A stretch of DNA of 64,000 nt from Fidelibacterota bacterium (GTDB lineage: Bacteria; Fidelibacterota; UBA8477; JABMPR01): NCBI GenBank assembly GCA_021734325.1, contig JAIPJF010000005.1:97474-161473 (forward strand), read 5' to 3'. Every line of letters begins with the position of its first letter. The stretch's first letter is position 1. This document shows, in pieces, positions 10,315 through 21,131 of the stretch. The notes under the pieces are model-generated. The model ran no database searches, was not told the origin of the DNA, and saw only the letters and a list, made by a program, of their open reading frames with translations. Made by a program: the position numbers and the translations under genes.

Positions 10315-11682
10315 CTATAGCTGTCCTATTTCCTCAAAGAAGTAGACAATGCTCTCAATCCCCTTGTGAAAATTGGTGAGGCTGAAATTTTCGTTGGGCG
10401 CGTGCGCATTCTCGTCAGGAAGACCATACCCCATGAGCAGGACCGGAGCTTTGATAATGTCGGCAAACACCTTTACGATGGGGATCGATCCACCTTCGCG
10501 GAGGAAATCTACCTCTTTTCCAAAGGCTTTCTTGAGTGCCCGAACTCCTGCCTGAAGACCGGGGTTATCCAGATCGGTCACATAACCAAAACCGCCATGC
10601 ATGGCATTGATCTCAGCCTTCATGCTTTCAGGCACGAGTGAATTCACATAGGCAATAAATTTACGGGAAATATCATCAGGATCCTGATTTGCAACGAGCC
10701 TCATGGATACTTTGGCGTGGGCTTCTGCCGGTATGACCGTTTTTGCACCCTCACCCTGGAAGCCACCCCATATGCCGTTGATATCAAAAGTGGGACGTGC
10801 CCAAAGACGTTCAAGATCTCCATATCCAGCCTCACCGAATAGTGCAGGGGCGGCAATACTGTCAGCAAAGTCCTTGGCACTAAAGGGGAGTTGGCTCAGT
10901 TTCTCATGCTCTGTCTCACTGATGGGCAGCACATCATCATAAAAACCCGGAATCCTGATCCGTCCCTGATCATCCTTCATTTGTGCCAGAATTTCCACCA
11001 GTGCATTGATTGGATTCTTGACCAGTCCACCAAAGGACCCTGAATGCAGATCTGTATTAGTGCCACGGAGATTGATCTGTAGATAAGTCAGCCCTCTTAG
11101 ACCGTAGGTGATTCCTGGATAGCCTTCCCTGAACATGGGCGTATCTGAAATGACCACGTAATCAGCTTCAAGCATCTGCGCATGGTCCTTGATAAACCCT
11201 TCAAGATGGGTGGACCCAACTTCTTCCTCACCTTCGAAAAGCAGTTTTATATTTACTGGTAATTCACCCTGGGTTTTCAGATAGGATTCAGTAGCCTTCA
11301 GGTGGATAAAGATCTGCCCCTTATCGTCAGCTGCACCACGTGCGAAAATTTTATCACCTTTAATGACTGGTTCAAAAGGGGGTGAGGTCCATAGGTCCAC
11401 TGGATCCACAGGTTGGACATCATAATGCCCGTAGATCAAGAGAGTAGGTTTCCCAGGTGCATTCAACCATTCAGAATAGACAATAGGGTGACCTTTTGTT
11501 TTATGGATGGTGGAATTTTCCAGGCCAATCTTGCTCATCTCGGCCTTGAGAAAATCGGCCATGAATAATAGATCACTTTTATGCTCAGGGTCGGAACTGA
11601 TGCTGGGAATCTTCAGAATTTCGATAAGTTCCTGCTCAAAGCGATCATGATGTGCTATTAAAAAATCAATTATCTTGTTCAT
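10315..11682 (-). CDS. M20-family dipeptidase
   Basis: LLIYGHYDVQPVDPVDLWTSPPFEP, GAADDKGQ, EGEEEVGS. Confidence 0.95.
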   Translation of the reverse strand: MNKIIDFLIAHHDRFEQELIEILKIPSISSDPEHKSDLLFMADFLKAEMSKIGLENSTIHKTKGHPIVYSEWLNAPGKPTLLIYGHYDVQPVDPVDLWTSPPFEPVIKGDKIFARGAADDKGQIFIHLKATESYLKTQGELPVNIKLLFEGEEEVGSTHLEGFIKDHAQMLEADYVVISDTPMFREGYPGITYGLRGLTYLQINLRGTNTDLHSGSFGGLVKNPINALVEILAQMKDDQGRIRIPGFYDDVLPISETEHEKLSQLPFSAKDFADSIAAPALFGEAGYGDLERLWARPTFDINGIWGGFQGEGAKTVIPAEAHAKVSMRLVANQDPDDISRKFIAYVNSLVPESMKAEINAMHGGFGYVTDLDNPGLQAGVRALKKAFGKEVDFLREGGSIPIVKVFADIIKAPVLLMGYGLPDENAHAPNENFSLTNFHKGIESIVYFFEEIGQL

Positions 11683-11686
11683 TTAT

Positions 11687-13393
11687 TTAATCCTGTAATT
11701 CTGCAAGCTCTTGTTGAACAAATGCGACGAGCTCCTTTAAGGTCTCGGCGGAAAAATCGAATTTTATACCCATGGCTTCCCACACTTCAGGAAGCGGTTT
11801 TGAACTGCCGAGGCTCAGACCCTTAATATATCCCTCCAGGGCAGCTTTGGGGTCCTGTTTGTAGAGGCGATAAACCTGAAGCGCCCCAAGCTGGGCAATA
11901 CCATACTCCACATAGTAAAAGGGCATGCCAAAGATGTGTAGCTGCCTTTGCCATCCATTTCTGCGATAATGATCATAACCTTCCCAGTTCACCAGGCCAG
12001 GTGTGAAGCGCATGTTCAACTCATCGAAATACGCGTCCCGTTCTTCGACTGTGTGATTCGGATTCAGGTAGACCCAATGCTGGAATGCGTCCACCGTAGC
12101 GCACCAGGGGAAGAAACCAATGATCTCTTCCAAATGTTCCCGTCTGGCTCGAATATGGTCCTTGGCATCATAAAATTGGTTCCAGTGTTCGGCAGTGAGC
12201 AATTCCATGCTCATCGAAGCTGTCTCTGCCATCTCTGAAGGAGTATCTCGATAGTGAATGAGGGGTTCATTATTGGTCAGAAAAGTATGCATGGCATGTC
12301 CGCCTTCATGACACATGGTGGTCACGTTACGATGGACTCCAGCTGCATTCATAAAAATGAATGGCATACCTGTAGTCTCCAGTCCGTAGTTGTAGCCACC
12401 GGGAGCCTTGCCTTTTCGCGATTCCAGATCAAAAAGTTCCGCAGCCTTCATGGCTTTCAGGTTCTCTCCAAACTGAGGGTGGATATTACTGAAGATCGAT
12501 ATGGTCTTCTCCAGAAGTTCTTCACCGGTTTTAAAAGGCTTAAGTGCCTCCTGTCCACCCGGTTCTCCCGCAACATCCCAGGGACGGTAATCATCCACAC
12601 TCAATCCAAGTTTCTGACGGTGTGATTCAGCAATTGTTCTTGCCAGGGGAACAATAAATTCTTCGATGGCTTCCTGAAAAGCGATGGTATCCTGGGGGGT
12701 ATAATCAAAGCGCTGTAAAAGGTCATGTCTGAAATCACGGAAATTATCATAATCTGCATTCTTTGCAGTTTTGACCCTTAATTTCAACATATCATTATAG
12801 ATCTGATCTGCCTGTTCCTTGATGGAATAGCGTTTTTTACTGATGGCCAACCAGGCTTCTTTACGAACGTCCCGATCAGCTGATTGTAGCCTCACTGCGG
12901 CTTTTGGGAGCGGCATCTCTTCACCGTCAAGTGTAACGGTGAGTCCCCCTGTGAGTTGATCATATTTGGTGCTCAATTTTGAGATCTCTGCAGACAGTTC
13001 AACATTCTCCTCGCGAAATAATTCCAGCTCTCGCTTCAATTTCTTTTTGAATTGTCCATATCGTTCATCGGGAAGCTTGCTGAATGCCTCATGACCAGCG
13101 ATCATCTTTTCCACGGCATTGGCCGCTTTTTCAAGTTCGGGAGCTATTTTTGTGGCAAATAATTCATGGCGCTCCACATACTCCTCGTTGTCTGTCTCCC
13201 GGCTCATATTGATATATGCCCAGGCATTCTGCTCATGGAAAACGCTCAGGGTTTCGCTGTAATGCAAGATGAGGTCTGAGAGTTCCTCAGTACTGCTTAC
13301 TTTACTATTCAAAAGTGAATCAAAATATGGTTTTATATCATTCCAAGAATTGATGGTCAAATCGTATGGAATAAAATCAGATGGTTGATACAT
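11687..13393 (-). CDS. M3-family oligoendopeptidase
   Basis: MCHEGGHAMHTF zinc motif; start chosen at MYQPSDF. Confidence 0.93.
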   Translation of the reverse strand: MYQPSDFIPYDLTINSWNDIKPYFDSLLNSKVSSTEELSDLILHYSETLSVFHEQNAWAYINMSRETDNEEYVERHELFATKIAPELEKAANAVEKMIAGHEAFSKLPDERYGQFKKKLKRELELFREENVELSAEISKLSTKYDQLTGGLTVTLDGEEMPLPKAAVRLQSADRDVRKEAWLAISKKRYSIKEQADQIYNDMLKLRVKTAKNADYDNFRDFRHDLLQRFDYTPQDTIAFQEAIEEFIVPLARTIAESHRQKLGLSVDDYRPWDVAGEPGGQEALKPFKTGEELLEKTISIFSNIHPQFGENLKAMKAAELFDLESRKGKAPGGYNYGLETTGMPFIFMNAAGVHRNVTTMCHEGGHAMHTFLTNNEPLIHYRDTPSEMAETASMSMELLTAEHWNQFYDAKDHIRARREHLEEIIGFFPWCATVDAFQHWVYLNPNHTVEERDAYFDELNMRFTPGLVNWEGYDHYRRNGWQRQLHIFGMPFYYVEYGIAQLGALQVYRLYKQDPKAALEGYIKGLSLGSSKPLPEVWEAMGIKFDFSAETLKELVAFVQQELAELQD

Positions 13394-13494
13394 TATTGTC
13401 TCCTCATAGCTAATAATTGCAGTGGGCATGTTACACGATGGTCCCTGTGAAGCAAGGGCATTTTCTATGCCAAGTGCTGTGGGGCACTCATCGT

Positions 13495-13566
13495 GTCATC
13501 CTGAACGCAGGTGAAGGATCTCAATTGATCCCTGAATTTGAGATTCTTCGTGTCGCTCGGAATGAC
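13495..13566. repeat. MITE/REP-like imperfect inverted repeat
   Basis: GTCATCCTGAACG...GAAGGATCTCAA / TTTGAGATTCTTCG...CTCGGAATGAC arms; 8-bp ACTCATCG at 13486-13493 and 13565-13572. Confidence 0.65.
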
Positions 13567-13724
13567 TCATCGGGGTGGGGTTGAGTGCTTCAAGAGTCTA
13601 AACGAACAACCGCCTTAGAAATAGGAGCCAATTTAGTTCTTCACCAGGATATCCCGCTTTCTGGAAACCAATTATTGATTAATATGGGAGCAATCGGGGA
13701 TTGAAGCAGAGGAAGGACGATTAA

Positions 13725-14768
13725 ATGAAGAAGCGGCTTGGTTTTCTTGATAGGTTTCTGACCCTATGGATTCTGGTATTCATGGCGTCAGGTGTTGGCA
13801 TGGGCTATTTTTTTCCAAGGGTAAGCAGCTTCTGGGACAGCATGCAATCCGGGACAACCAATATTCCCATCGCCATCGGATTGATTGTCATGATGTATCC
13901 ACCCCTTGCGAAAGTTCGCTATGAGCGTCTTGGAGATCTGTTCAAGGATATTCCCACTCTGAGCTTCTCCCTGTTTCTGAACTGGATTCTTGGCCCACTG
14001 TTGATGTTCTTCCTCGCCATCATTTTTCTCAGAGACTACCCCCACTATATGACTGGACTCATCCTGATCGGCCTGGCTCGGTGCATCGCTATGGTCATCG
14101 TTTGGAGTGATCTCGCAGGAGGTGATCGGGAATACACTGCAGGTCTCGTTGCCCTTAATTCGATCTTCCAGATAATATTCTTCTCAGTTTTTGCCTTTTT
14201 TTATCTGACGGTTTTTCCTGCTTGGTTTGGGCTCAAGTCCGTGGTCGCCGCCATTTCCATGGCTGATATTGCCAGGAGCGTTGGAATATACCTGGGAATT
14301 CCGTTTTTTGCCGGGATGATCTCGCGCTACACCTTGATTAGAGTAAAGGGCAAGTCCTGGTTTAATCTGGTTTACGCTCCTATGATCAGCCCCTTAACCC
14401 TGATCGCGTTATTGTTTACGATCTTTGTTATGTTCTCATTGAAAGGTGAGCTCATTGTTGAGATACCCTTTGATGTTCTCCGCATTGCGCTTCCGCTGAT
14501 CATTTATTTTCTGGCCATGTTCGGAATAACTTTTTTTGTGTCCAGATCATTGAAGACATCCTATGAAAAGACCGTTTCCCAATCCTTTACAGCGGCCAGT
14601 AATAATTTTGAGCTGGCCATTGCCGTTGCCGTTGCCGTGTTCGGGATCAACTCAGGAGAGGCTTTTGCGGCCGTCATTGGTCCCCTGGTCGAAGTCCCTG
14701 TTCTGATCGCCCTTGTGAATGTGGCCCTTAGATTCAGATCAACATTTTATACACCAAATATAAGCTGA
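13725..14768 (+). CDS. ACR3-family arsenite efflux permease
   Basis: [57 protein letters not shown]. Confidence 0.93.
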   Translation: MKKRLGFLDRFLTLWILVFMASGVGMGYFFPRVSSFWDSMQSGTTNIPIAIGLIVMMYPPLAKVRYERLGDLFKDIPTLSFSLFLNWILGPLLMFFLAIIFLRDYPHYMTGLILIGLARCIAMVIVWSDLAGGDREYTAGLVALNSIFQIIFFSVFAFFYLTVFPAWFGLKSVVAAISMADIARSVGIYLGIPFFAGMISRYTLIRVKGKSWFNLVYAPMISPLTLIALLFTIFVMFSLKGELIVEIPFDVLRIALPLIIYFLAMFGITFFVSRSLKTSYEKTVSQSFTAASNNFELAIAVAVAVFGINSGEAFAAVIGPLVEVPVLIALVNVALRFRSTFYTPNIS

Positions 14769-14778
14769 AAGGTTACGC

Positions 14779-15621
14779 ATGCAGATTGGACCCTACAAAC
14801 TCACCTCTCTGGTCACTTCGACCTTTGCTTTGGATGGTGGGGCCATGTTCGGTGTCGTTCCAAAAACCCTGTGGAGCAGGCAGGTTGAGGTCGATGATCT
14901 TAACCGTATAAAGATGGTAACACGGACGCTGCTTCTTGAGTCAAATGATCGTAAAATTCTTATAGATACTGGAAATGGAGACAAATGGGATTCCAGGATG
15001 CAGGAAATCTTCAAGATTGATACAAAGGGATATATTCTTCCTGATAGTTTACGCAAACATGGAATTGCTTCAGAGGACATCACAGATGTGATCTGTACCC
15101 ATCTGCATTTTGATCATGTCGGGGGGAATACCCGCATTGAAAACAACCGGATCATCCCAAGCTTTCCAAATGCAAAATACTGGGTTCAGGAAGAGAATTG
15201 GAAACTTGCCAACAAACCCCACGCCAAAGATAAGGCCAGTTATCTGAATGAAAACTGGTCCGTTCTGGCAGAAAGTGGGATGCTTGAAATTCTATCCTCT
15301 GAGCGAGAGCTATTCAATGATATCAAGCTTGAAATCGTGAATGGTCATACCATGGGACAGCAACTTCCCTTCATTAGTGATGGTACTAGCAGTATGATAT
15401 ATGGTGGGGACCTTTTCCCCATGAAGGCGCATATTCCCATCCCCTGGGTTATGGCCTATGACAATGAACCACTGCGTTCAATTGCCGAGAAGAACAAGAT
15501 CTTGCCCCGATTGTTGGAACAGGATACCATAATCTTTTTTGAACATGACCCTGATACGGTTGCCTGCAGGTTAATCTCGACTGAAAAGGGGATTATCGGT
15601 GGTGAAAATATCTTCATCTGA
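14779..15621 (+). CDS. MBL-fold metallo-hydrolase
   Basis: CTHLHFDHVGGN, NGHTMGQQ. Confidence 0.93.
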   Translation: MQIGPYKLTSLVTSTFALDGGAMFGVVPKTLWSRQVEVDDLNRIKMVTRTLLLESNDRKILIDTGNGDKWDSRMQEIFKIDTKGYILPDSLRKHGIASEDITDVICTHLHFDHVGGNTRIENNRIIPSFPNAKYWVQEENWKLANKPHAKDKASYLNENWSVLAESGMLEILSSERELFNDIKLEIVNGHTMGQQLPFISDGTSSMIYGGDLFPMKAHIPIPWVMAYDNEPLRSIAEKNKILPRLLEQDTIIFFEHDPDTVACRLISTEKGIIGGENIFI

Positions 15622-15667
15622 ACAGTGTCTGGAGGATATGATCAAGCTCATCAATCATTCATAGCGC

Positions 15668-16603
15668 ATGTTGAATCATAAAACACTTGTAAAAATTTCC
15701 AACAATCTTGGGATTGACAAAGTCGGTGTATCCCTTGCTGATGCGATACAATCAGACAAGCTGATCAAATGGCTGGACAATGCTTATCACGGACAAATGA
15801 ATTACATGGCACGCAATCGTGAAAAACGCCTCGATCCCAGAGAGCTTTTACCCGGTGCACGATCAGTCATATCCATTTTTGTGAACTATCATCAGCAAGA
15901 TCAAATACCCCATTTAGATGGGGTAATCTCAAAATATGCCAGAGGTTTGGATTATCATCTCGTATTAAAAGACCTCCTCCACGATCTGGCAGGCAAACTA
16001 TTTGCGGAACAAATTGCGGACTTGAGCCGGTCAGCTCGAGCCAGGGTGTACAGAGTATTTGTGGATTCCGCTCCTGTGATGGAAAAACACTGGGCAGTGG
16101 CCGCCGGTATTGGCTGGCAGGGCAAACATTCAAATGTTATTACCAGAGAATTTGGTAGTTGGGGCTTTCTCGGTGAGATCATTACCACAGAGACCTTTGA
16201 TCATTATGATATGGCGATTCCCGATCTTTGCGGGACCTGTGTGGCCTGTATCGATGCCTGTCCTACATCGGCCATTGTGGAGCCCTACCTTGTGGATGGC
16301 TCGAAATGTATTTCATATGCAACTATCGAATTAGAACCTGAGGTATCCATTCCGGACGATATCCGTGCGGGAATGGATGATTGGATTTTCGGCTGCGATA
16401 TATGTCAGGATGTCTGCCCCTGGAATCGCTTTGAGAAATCTAGTGGGATCAAAGCTTTTGAACCAGTTGAAGGATTCAGATCGGGTAGGCTCCCGGAATT
16501 CCATCAGATGGATGAGGACGGATTTCAACGTCAGTTTGGAAAGACCCCACTTGAGCGTCCCGGATTATTGGGGATGCTCCGAAATCAATCCGCTAAGAGG
16601 TAA
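15668..16603 (+). CDS. queG: Epoxyqueuosine reductase
   Basis: GQMNYMARNREKRLDPRELLPGARSVI; two ferredoxin motifs CGTCVACIDACP and CDICQDVCPWN. Confidence 0.93.
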   Translation: MLNHKTLVKISNNLGIDKVGVSLADAIQSDKLIKWLDNAYHGQMNYMARNREKRLDPRELLPGARSVISIFVNYHQQDQIPHLDGVISKYARGLDYHLVLKDLLHDLAGKLFAEQIADLSRSARARVYRVFVDSAPVMEKHWAVAAGIGWQGKHSNVITREFGSWGFLGEIITTETFDHYDMAIPDLCGTCVACIDACPTSAIVEPYLVDGSKCISYATIELEPEVSIPDDIRAGMDDWIFGCDICQDVCPWNRFEKSSGIKAFEPVEGFRSGRLPEFHQMDEDGFQRQFGKTPLERPGLLGMLRNQSAKR

Positions 16604-16979
16604 TCTCCTCGATCAATTCCACGTTCCAGTGCTTATCCACCCAGAGCATCATGATATGCATCCCAAGATCCCAGGTTTCGAGAATTTTTGCTGATCGATG
16701 TAGCTGTTTCAAGTGCTTTTCCTTGGAAACGGGATTGCCGGCACAGTCATGATGGGCTACCAGGGCCAGTTCTGTGGAATGATGTGTATCTCTGGAAACA
16801 AGAATTCTCTGCAGGATGAGCCGGGAGGCAGTTGCTGTTGAACCCATAATACGATCAGGACCTGCTTCTGTGATCACATCGATATAGTCAGCTCCTGTTC
16901 TATCCTTCATCCATGAATTGACCGGATCCTGGACCCGTCCATCCATACAGTTAATCACAGTGGCAAATTTTGAAGCCAT
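16593..16979 (-). CDS. Small beta-carbonic-anhydrase-like protein
   Basis: VINCMDGRVQ (CxDxR) and ALVAHHDCAGNP (HxxC) zinc-ligand pattern. Confidence 0.65.
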   Translation of the reverse strand: MASKFATVINCMDGRVQDPVNSWMKDRTGADYIDVITEAGPDRIMGSTATASRLILQRILVSRDTHHSTELALVAHHDCAGNPVSKEKHLKQLHRSAKILETWDLGMHIMMLWVDKHWNVELIEEITS

Positions 16980-16990
16980 GGCGTTTTCCT

Positions 16991-18136
16991 TTATTCAACA
17001 GTTTTATTTGAAGATATATCGAGTTTGCGTTTTAGCTCAACGATTCTCGTGTAAGATTCATGAATTCTCTCTGGTTTTATCTTGCCTTCGTTGATGGCGG
17101 TAAGAATAACATTCTGCATCTTTTGTGGCAGGTCATCATCCAGGTTTCGAGGATCTGAGAATTGAAGGATATCTGATCCGGAATTGACTGCTGCAATGAT
17201 GATCTCTTCCAAACTGAAACGTTTGATGATCGCTCCCATTTGGAGATCATCGGTAATGACAACACCCTCATAACCCAGTTTATCCCGGAGATTGTCCTGA
17301 ATATGGACGGCAGATAGGGACGCTGGATATTTAATATCCAGATCTTGATCGAATAGGTGGCCAGCCATGATGATATCTACCATGGATGAATCAATCAGTT
17401 TAGCAAATGGCAGTTGTTCATCTTTTTCCCAAGTCTTGGTGATATCGGTCAAATCGTTGTGTGTATCCTCCCGGGAACTACCATGCCCTGGATAATGTTT
17501 TAAGGTGGTGAGCACCCCTGCGTTTCGATGCGCATTTATAAATGCTTTGCTGTACTGGTAAACCTTTTCCGGATCAGAAGAAAAACTACGCCTCAATTTG
17601 CCGATGGCGGGAGAACTATGATTGATATTCACATCGACCACAGGCCCAAAATTAAGATTTAGACCAGTGGCATGAATTTGGGAGGCCATTCGAGAATAAA
17701 CCTTGAAAGCTTCATCCAGGTTAAGCTTATCACCAACATCGGCGGCAGATGGAAACTCTTCGAATCCCTGGGAGATCTTGAGTCGTCTAGCTTTCCCGCC
17801 CTCCTCATCGACAGCCAGCAAAAGAGGTAATTGAACACTCAATTCGTTGAGATCATGGATAAAGTCCCCGAGTTGTTTGCCATCCTTGATGTTGTGCTTG
17901 AAAAATATAATACCACCAATTGCCCCGTTCTCAATTTGTTTACGGGTCTGTTCCATAAATTCATTGTTCATTTCGGTCCCTCGAATACCCACCATAAGCA
18001 TCTGACCGATCTCCTGTTCAAGCTGTGCTTTATCAAAGGGGCGAGCGTCCTGGGGGCTTTGAGCCATAGTTGCAGCTCTTGCAATGAAGAACTGGAGAGT
18101 GAAAATCAGTATGATTTTTCGCAGGGGCATGAGCAT
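16991..18136 (-). CDS. Glycoside hydrolase family 3 (beta-N-acetylhexosaminidase-like)
   Basis: LLLAVDEEGGKARRL, KHYPGHGSSREDTHNDL, VVITDDLQMGAI. Confidence 0.92.
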   Translation of the reverse strand: MLMPLRKIILIFTLQFFIARAATMAQSPQDARPFDKAQLEQEIGQMLMVGIRGTEMNNEFMEQTRKQIENGAIGGIIFFKHNIKDGKQLGDFIHDLNELSVQLPLLLAVDEEGGKARRLKISQGFEEFPSAADVGDKLNLDEAFKVYSRMASQIHATGLNLNFGPVVDVNINHSSPAIGKLRRSFSSDPEKVYQYSKAFINAHRNAGVLTTLKHYPGHGSSREDTHNDLTDITKTWEKDEQLPFAKLIDSSMVDIIMAGHLFDQDLDIKYPASLSAVHIQDNLRDKLGYEGVVITDDLQMGAIIKRFSLEEIIIAAVNSGSDILQFSDPRNLDDDLPQKMQNVILTAINEGKIKPERIHESYTRIVELKRKLDISSNKTVE

Positions 18137-18346
18137 TTAAGGTAGATGTGAATCGGAATGGATTCAAGGGAATGAGCAGATCGCACCAGAAAAAAATCGA
18201 ATAAAATACTCGGAATCAGTAAACAGATATTCTTCCTGTTTATAATCCGTCGAAGAGACAACCCCAGCAAACCTACTTGCTTGGGAATATCCCAAATTTT
18301 CTGCCAAAGCGACCGATTGATAGAAAAAAATAATTATCAATAGGTC

Positions 18347-18370
18347 ATTATGACACACATGAGTCATAAT
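18347..18370. promoter_or_regulatory. Inverted repeat upstream of hsp20
   Basis: ATTATGAC-ACACATGA-GTCATAAT, perfect 8-bp arms. Confidence 0.35.
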
Positions 18371-18502
18371 ATCAGACCTCCATCTTCATAAGTCAGCCAT
18401 ACTGGCGTGTAATTTGAATTGGCACGGCTTTCGAACTAGAGGAGGGCGTGTTGAGCTGCATTTTGAAAATTTAAATAGAAACTTAATAAAGGAGATTTTA
18501 TC

Positions 18503-18934
18503 ATGACACTCGTAAAACTAGCAAGACCAAGGATCAACAGAAATTTTGACAGTATGCTGGATAGTTTTTTTGACGATTTTAACTATCGGAACAGTACTCG
18601 GAATCTTTGGCGTCCTGCGATGAACGCTCGGGATTTGGAGAAGAGTTATGAACTATCCTTTTCCCTCCCAGGGTTTGAAAAGGAAGAGATTGCCATTTCT
18701 GTCAAGAATAACACACTCACCCTCAAAGCGGAAAAGGCAGAGGTCAAAGAGGATGAGGGTGTGACCTATCTGGCTCGTGAGATAGCTTTCGGAACCTATG
18801 AAAGGAATATCGATCTTCCTGAAAACGTAAACAGCGATAAGATCACTGCCGAATACAAGAGCGGCATTCTAAGCCTGAGCATTCCCAAGACCAAGGAAGC
18901 GCTTCCCAAGGAGATTGCCGTCACCATCAAATAA
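18503..18934 (+). CDS. Hsp20/alpha-crystallin small heat shock protein
   Basis: ELSFSLPGFEKEEIAISVKNNTLTLKAEK...YKSGILSLSIPK; AAAGGAG upstream. Confidence 0.95.
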   Translation: MTLVKLARPRINRNFDSMLDSFFDDFNYRNSTRNLWRPAMNARDLEKSYELSFSLPGFEKEEIAISVKNNTLTLKAEKAEVKEDEGVTYLAREIAFGTYERNIDLPENVNSDKITAEYKSGILSLSIPKTKEALPKEIAVTIK

Positions 18935-18938
18935 AAAA

Positions 18939-19014
18939 GAGTGTGAGCAAAATAGTGTGCTCACACTCCAGGTCTTACTGCAAAAAGGCCCCGAATATTG
19001 GGGCCTTTTTGCTT
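18939..19014 (+). terminator. Tandem hairpins, second one a strong terminator
   Basis: GAGTGTGAGCA/TGCTCACACTC (18939-18968) and AAAAAGGCCCC/GGGGCCTTTTT (18982-19010). Confidence 0.85.
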
Positions 19015-19044
19015 TTCAGCGTGTTCTGTATTTAGTACAAGGTT

Positions 19045-20985
19045 CTATTTGCGACCAGTTACCAGGTTATCCACGACAGAAGGATCTGCCAGCGTGGAAA
19101 TATCACCCAGACTGTCTAGCTCGTTCTCGGCTATCTTGCGCAGAATTCTGCGCATGATCTTTCCTGAGCGAGTCTTGGGCAATGCAGGTGTGAATTGGAT
19201 CTTGTCTGGTTTGGCATGAGGACCGATCTCTCTTTTAACTGATTCAGCGATGGATGCAAGAATCTCATCTGATCCCTCTACCCCGGCCATTAACGTTACA
19301 TAGGCATAGATACCCTGTCCCTTGATGTCATGGGGGAATCCAACCACAGCTGCTTCAGCAACTCCCATGGCCTTGCCAATAGCACCCTCAACCTCGGCCG
19401 TACCAATTCTATGACCAGAAACATTGAGTACATCATCGACACGACCAGTGATCCAATAATCCCCATCTGCATCACGACGAGCACCATCACCTGTGAAATA
19501 ATATCCAGGGTACATGGATAGATAAGTTTGTTTAAAACGATCATGATCTCCATACAAGGTTCTCATCATTCCAGGCCAGGCAGCTTTCATTGCCAACAAA
19601 CCTGATTTGTCATTGCCTTCTATCTCTTTCCCATCTTCAGTCAGAAGAACAGGCTGAACACCAAAGAAAGGAATTGTGGCTGACCCTGGTTTTAAGGGGG
19701 TGATACCTGGGAGAGGGGTAATGAGAATACCACCGGTCTCTGTTTGCCACCATGTGTCCACGATGGGGCATTTACCCTTTCCGACGATATTATAATACCA
19801 GTTCCATTCAGGAGACTTGATTGTCTCACCGACAGTACCAAGCAATCTAAGAGATGAAAGATTACGGCTCTCTACCCACTCATTTCCTTCACGCATGAGC
19901 GCACGAAGTGCAGTTGGAGCTGTATAGAAAAGGTTCACTTTATGCTTGTCGACAACATCCCAGAATCGACCAAAATCAGGATAATTCGGGACACCTTCGA
20001 ACATCACGGTGATGGCCCGGTTTGCCAGGGGACCATAAACAATGTAGGAATGTCCTGTTACCCAGCCGATATCAGCCGTACACCAATAAACATCATCTTC
20101 ATGATAATCAAAAATGAGCTCATGGGTCAATGCTGCATAAACTAAATATCCACCGGTAGTGTGGAGCACGCCCTTTGGTTTTCCTGTTGAACCAGAGGTG
20201 TATAGAATGAAGAGCGGATCCTCGGCATCCATTTCCTCAGGAGCGCAAACAGCAGCAGCTTTTGCCATACCTTCGTGCCACCAGATATCTCTTGGGCTTT
20301 CCATCTTCACATCAGCTCCGGTACGTTTAACAACGACACAAGTCTCAATGGAAGGAGCCTCAACAAGCGCTTTGTCTGCATTTGACTTCATGGGAATGTC
20401 AAGTTTTAAACCTCGTACTCCGGTATCCTGAGTAATAAGTACCTTGCATTTTGAATCATTGATACGATCACGCAGTGATTCAGGACTAAAGGCACCAAAA
20501 ACGATGGAATGAATTGCCCCGATTCTTGAGCATGCCAGCATTGCTATTGAAAGTTCAGGGATCATCTGCATATAGAGACAGACCCGATCACCTTTTTTAA
20601 CTCCGCGGGATTTTAACACATTGGCAAATTTTTGGACTTTTGCCAAGAGTTCGGAATAGGTGAATTTTTTGTCTTCTGTGGGATTGTTTCCTTCCCAGAT
20701 CAACGCAGTACGATCACCAAAGCCCGCCTCAACATGCCGATCCAAACAGTTGTAGCTTACATTAAGTTTTCCACCTTCGAACCATTTGATATCAGCAGCA
20801 GCCAAATTGAAATTGGAAACCTTGTCCCATTTTTTGAACCAGGTCAGACGCTCTGCCTGCTCTGCCCAGAAACCATCTGGATCATTTACCGATCTGTGAT
20901 ACATCTCCTGATACTGTTTCTTGGTTTTGATGTGCGCATTCGCAGTGAACTCAGCAGATGGATTAAAGATTTTTACATCACTCAT
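19045..20985 (-). CDS. acsA: Acetyl-CoA synthetase
   Basis: [60 protein letters not shown]. Confidence 0.97.
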   Translation of the reverse strand: MSDVKIFNPSAEFTANAHIKTKKQYQEMYHRSVNDPDGFWAEQAERLTWFKKWDKVSNFNLAAADIKWFEGGKLNVSYNCLDRHVEAGFGDRTALIWEGNNPTEDKKFTYSELLAKVQKFANVLKSRGVKKGDRVCLYMQMIPELSIAMLACSRIGAIHSIVFGAFSPESLRDRINDSKCKVLITQDTGVRGLKLDIPMKSNADKALVEAPSIETCVVVKRTGADVKMESPRDIWWHEGMAKAAAVCAPEEMDAEDPLFILYTSGSTGKPKGVLHTTGGYLVYAALTHELIFDYHEDDVYWCTADIGWVTGHSYIVYGPLANRAITVMFEGVPNYPDFGRFWDVVDKHKVNLFYTAPTALRALMREGNEWVESRNLSSLRLLGTVGETIKSPEWNWYYNIVGKGKCPIVDTWWQTETGGILITPLPGITPLKPGSATIPFFGVQPVLLTEDGKEIEGNDKSGLLAMKAAWPGMMRTLYGDHDRFKQTYLSMYPGYYFTGDGARRDADGDYWITGRVDDVLNVSGHRIGTAEVEGAIGKAMGVAEAAVVGFPHDIKGQGIYAYVTLMAGVEGSDEILASIAESVKREIGPHAKPDKIQFTPALPKTRSGKIMRRILRKIAENELDSLGDISTLADPSVVDNLVTGRK

Positions 20986-21131
20986 TTCGACTCCTTTATA
21001 TACTTATCAGATACTTATATAATTTAGTTTTTAAGTATTGCAAACAATGCGCCAAAACTTTCATTACCAAATCATGGCGGTATTAATATTTATACAAACG
21101 CAATTAATTCGCGTAAAACAGCACTGAAATT

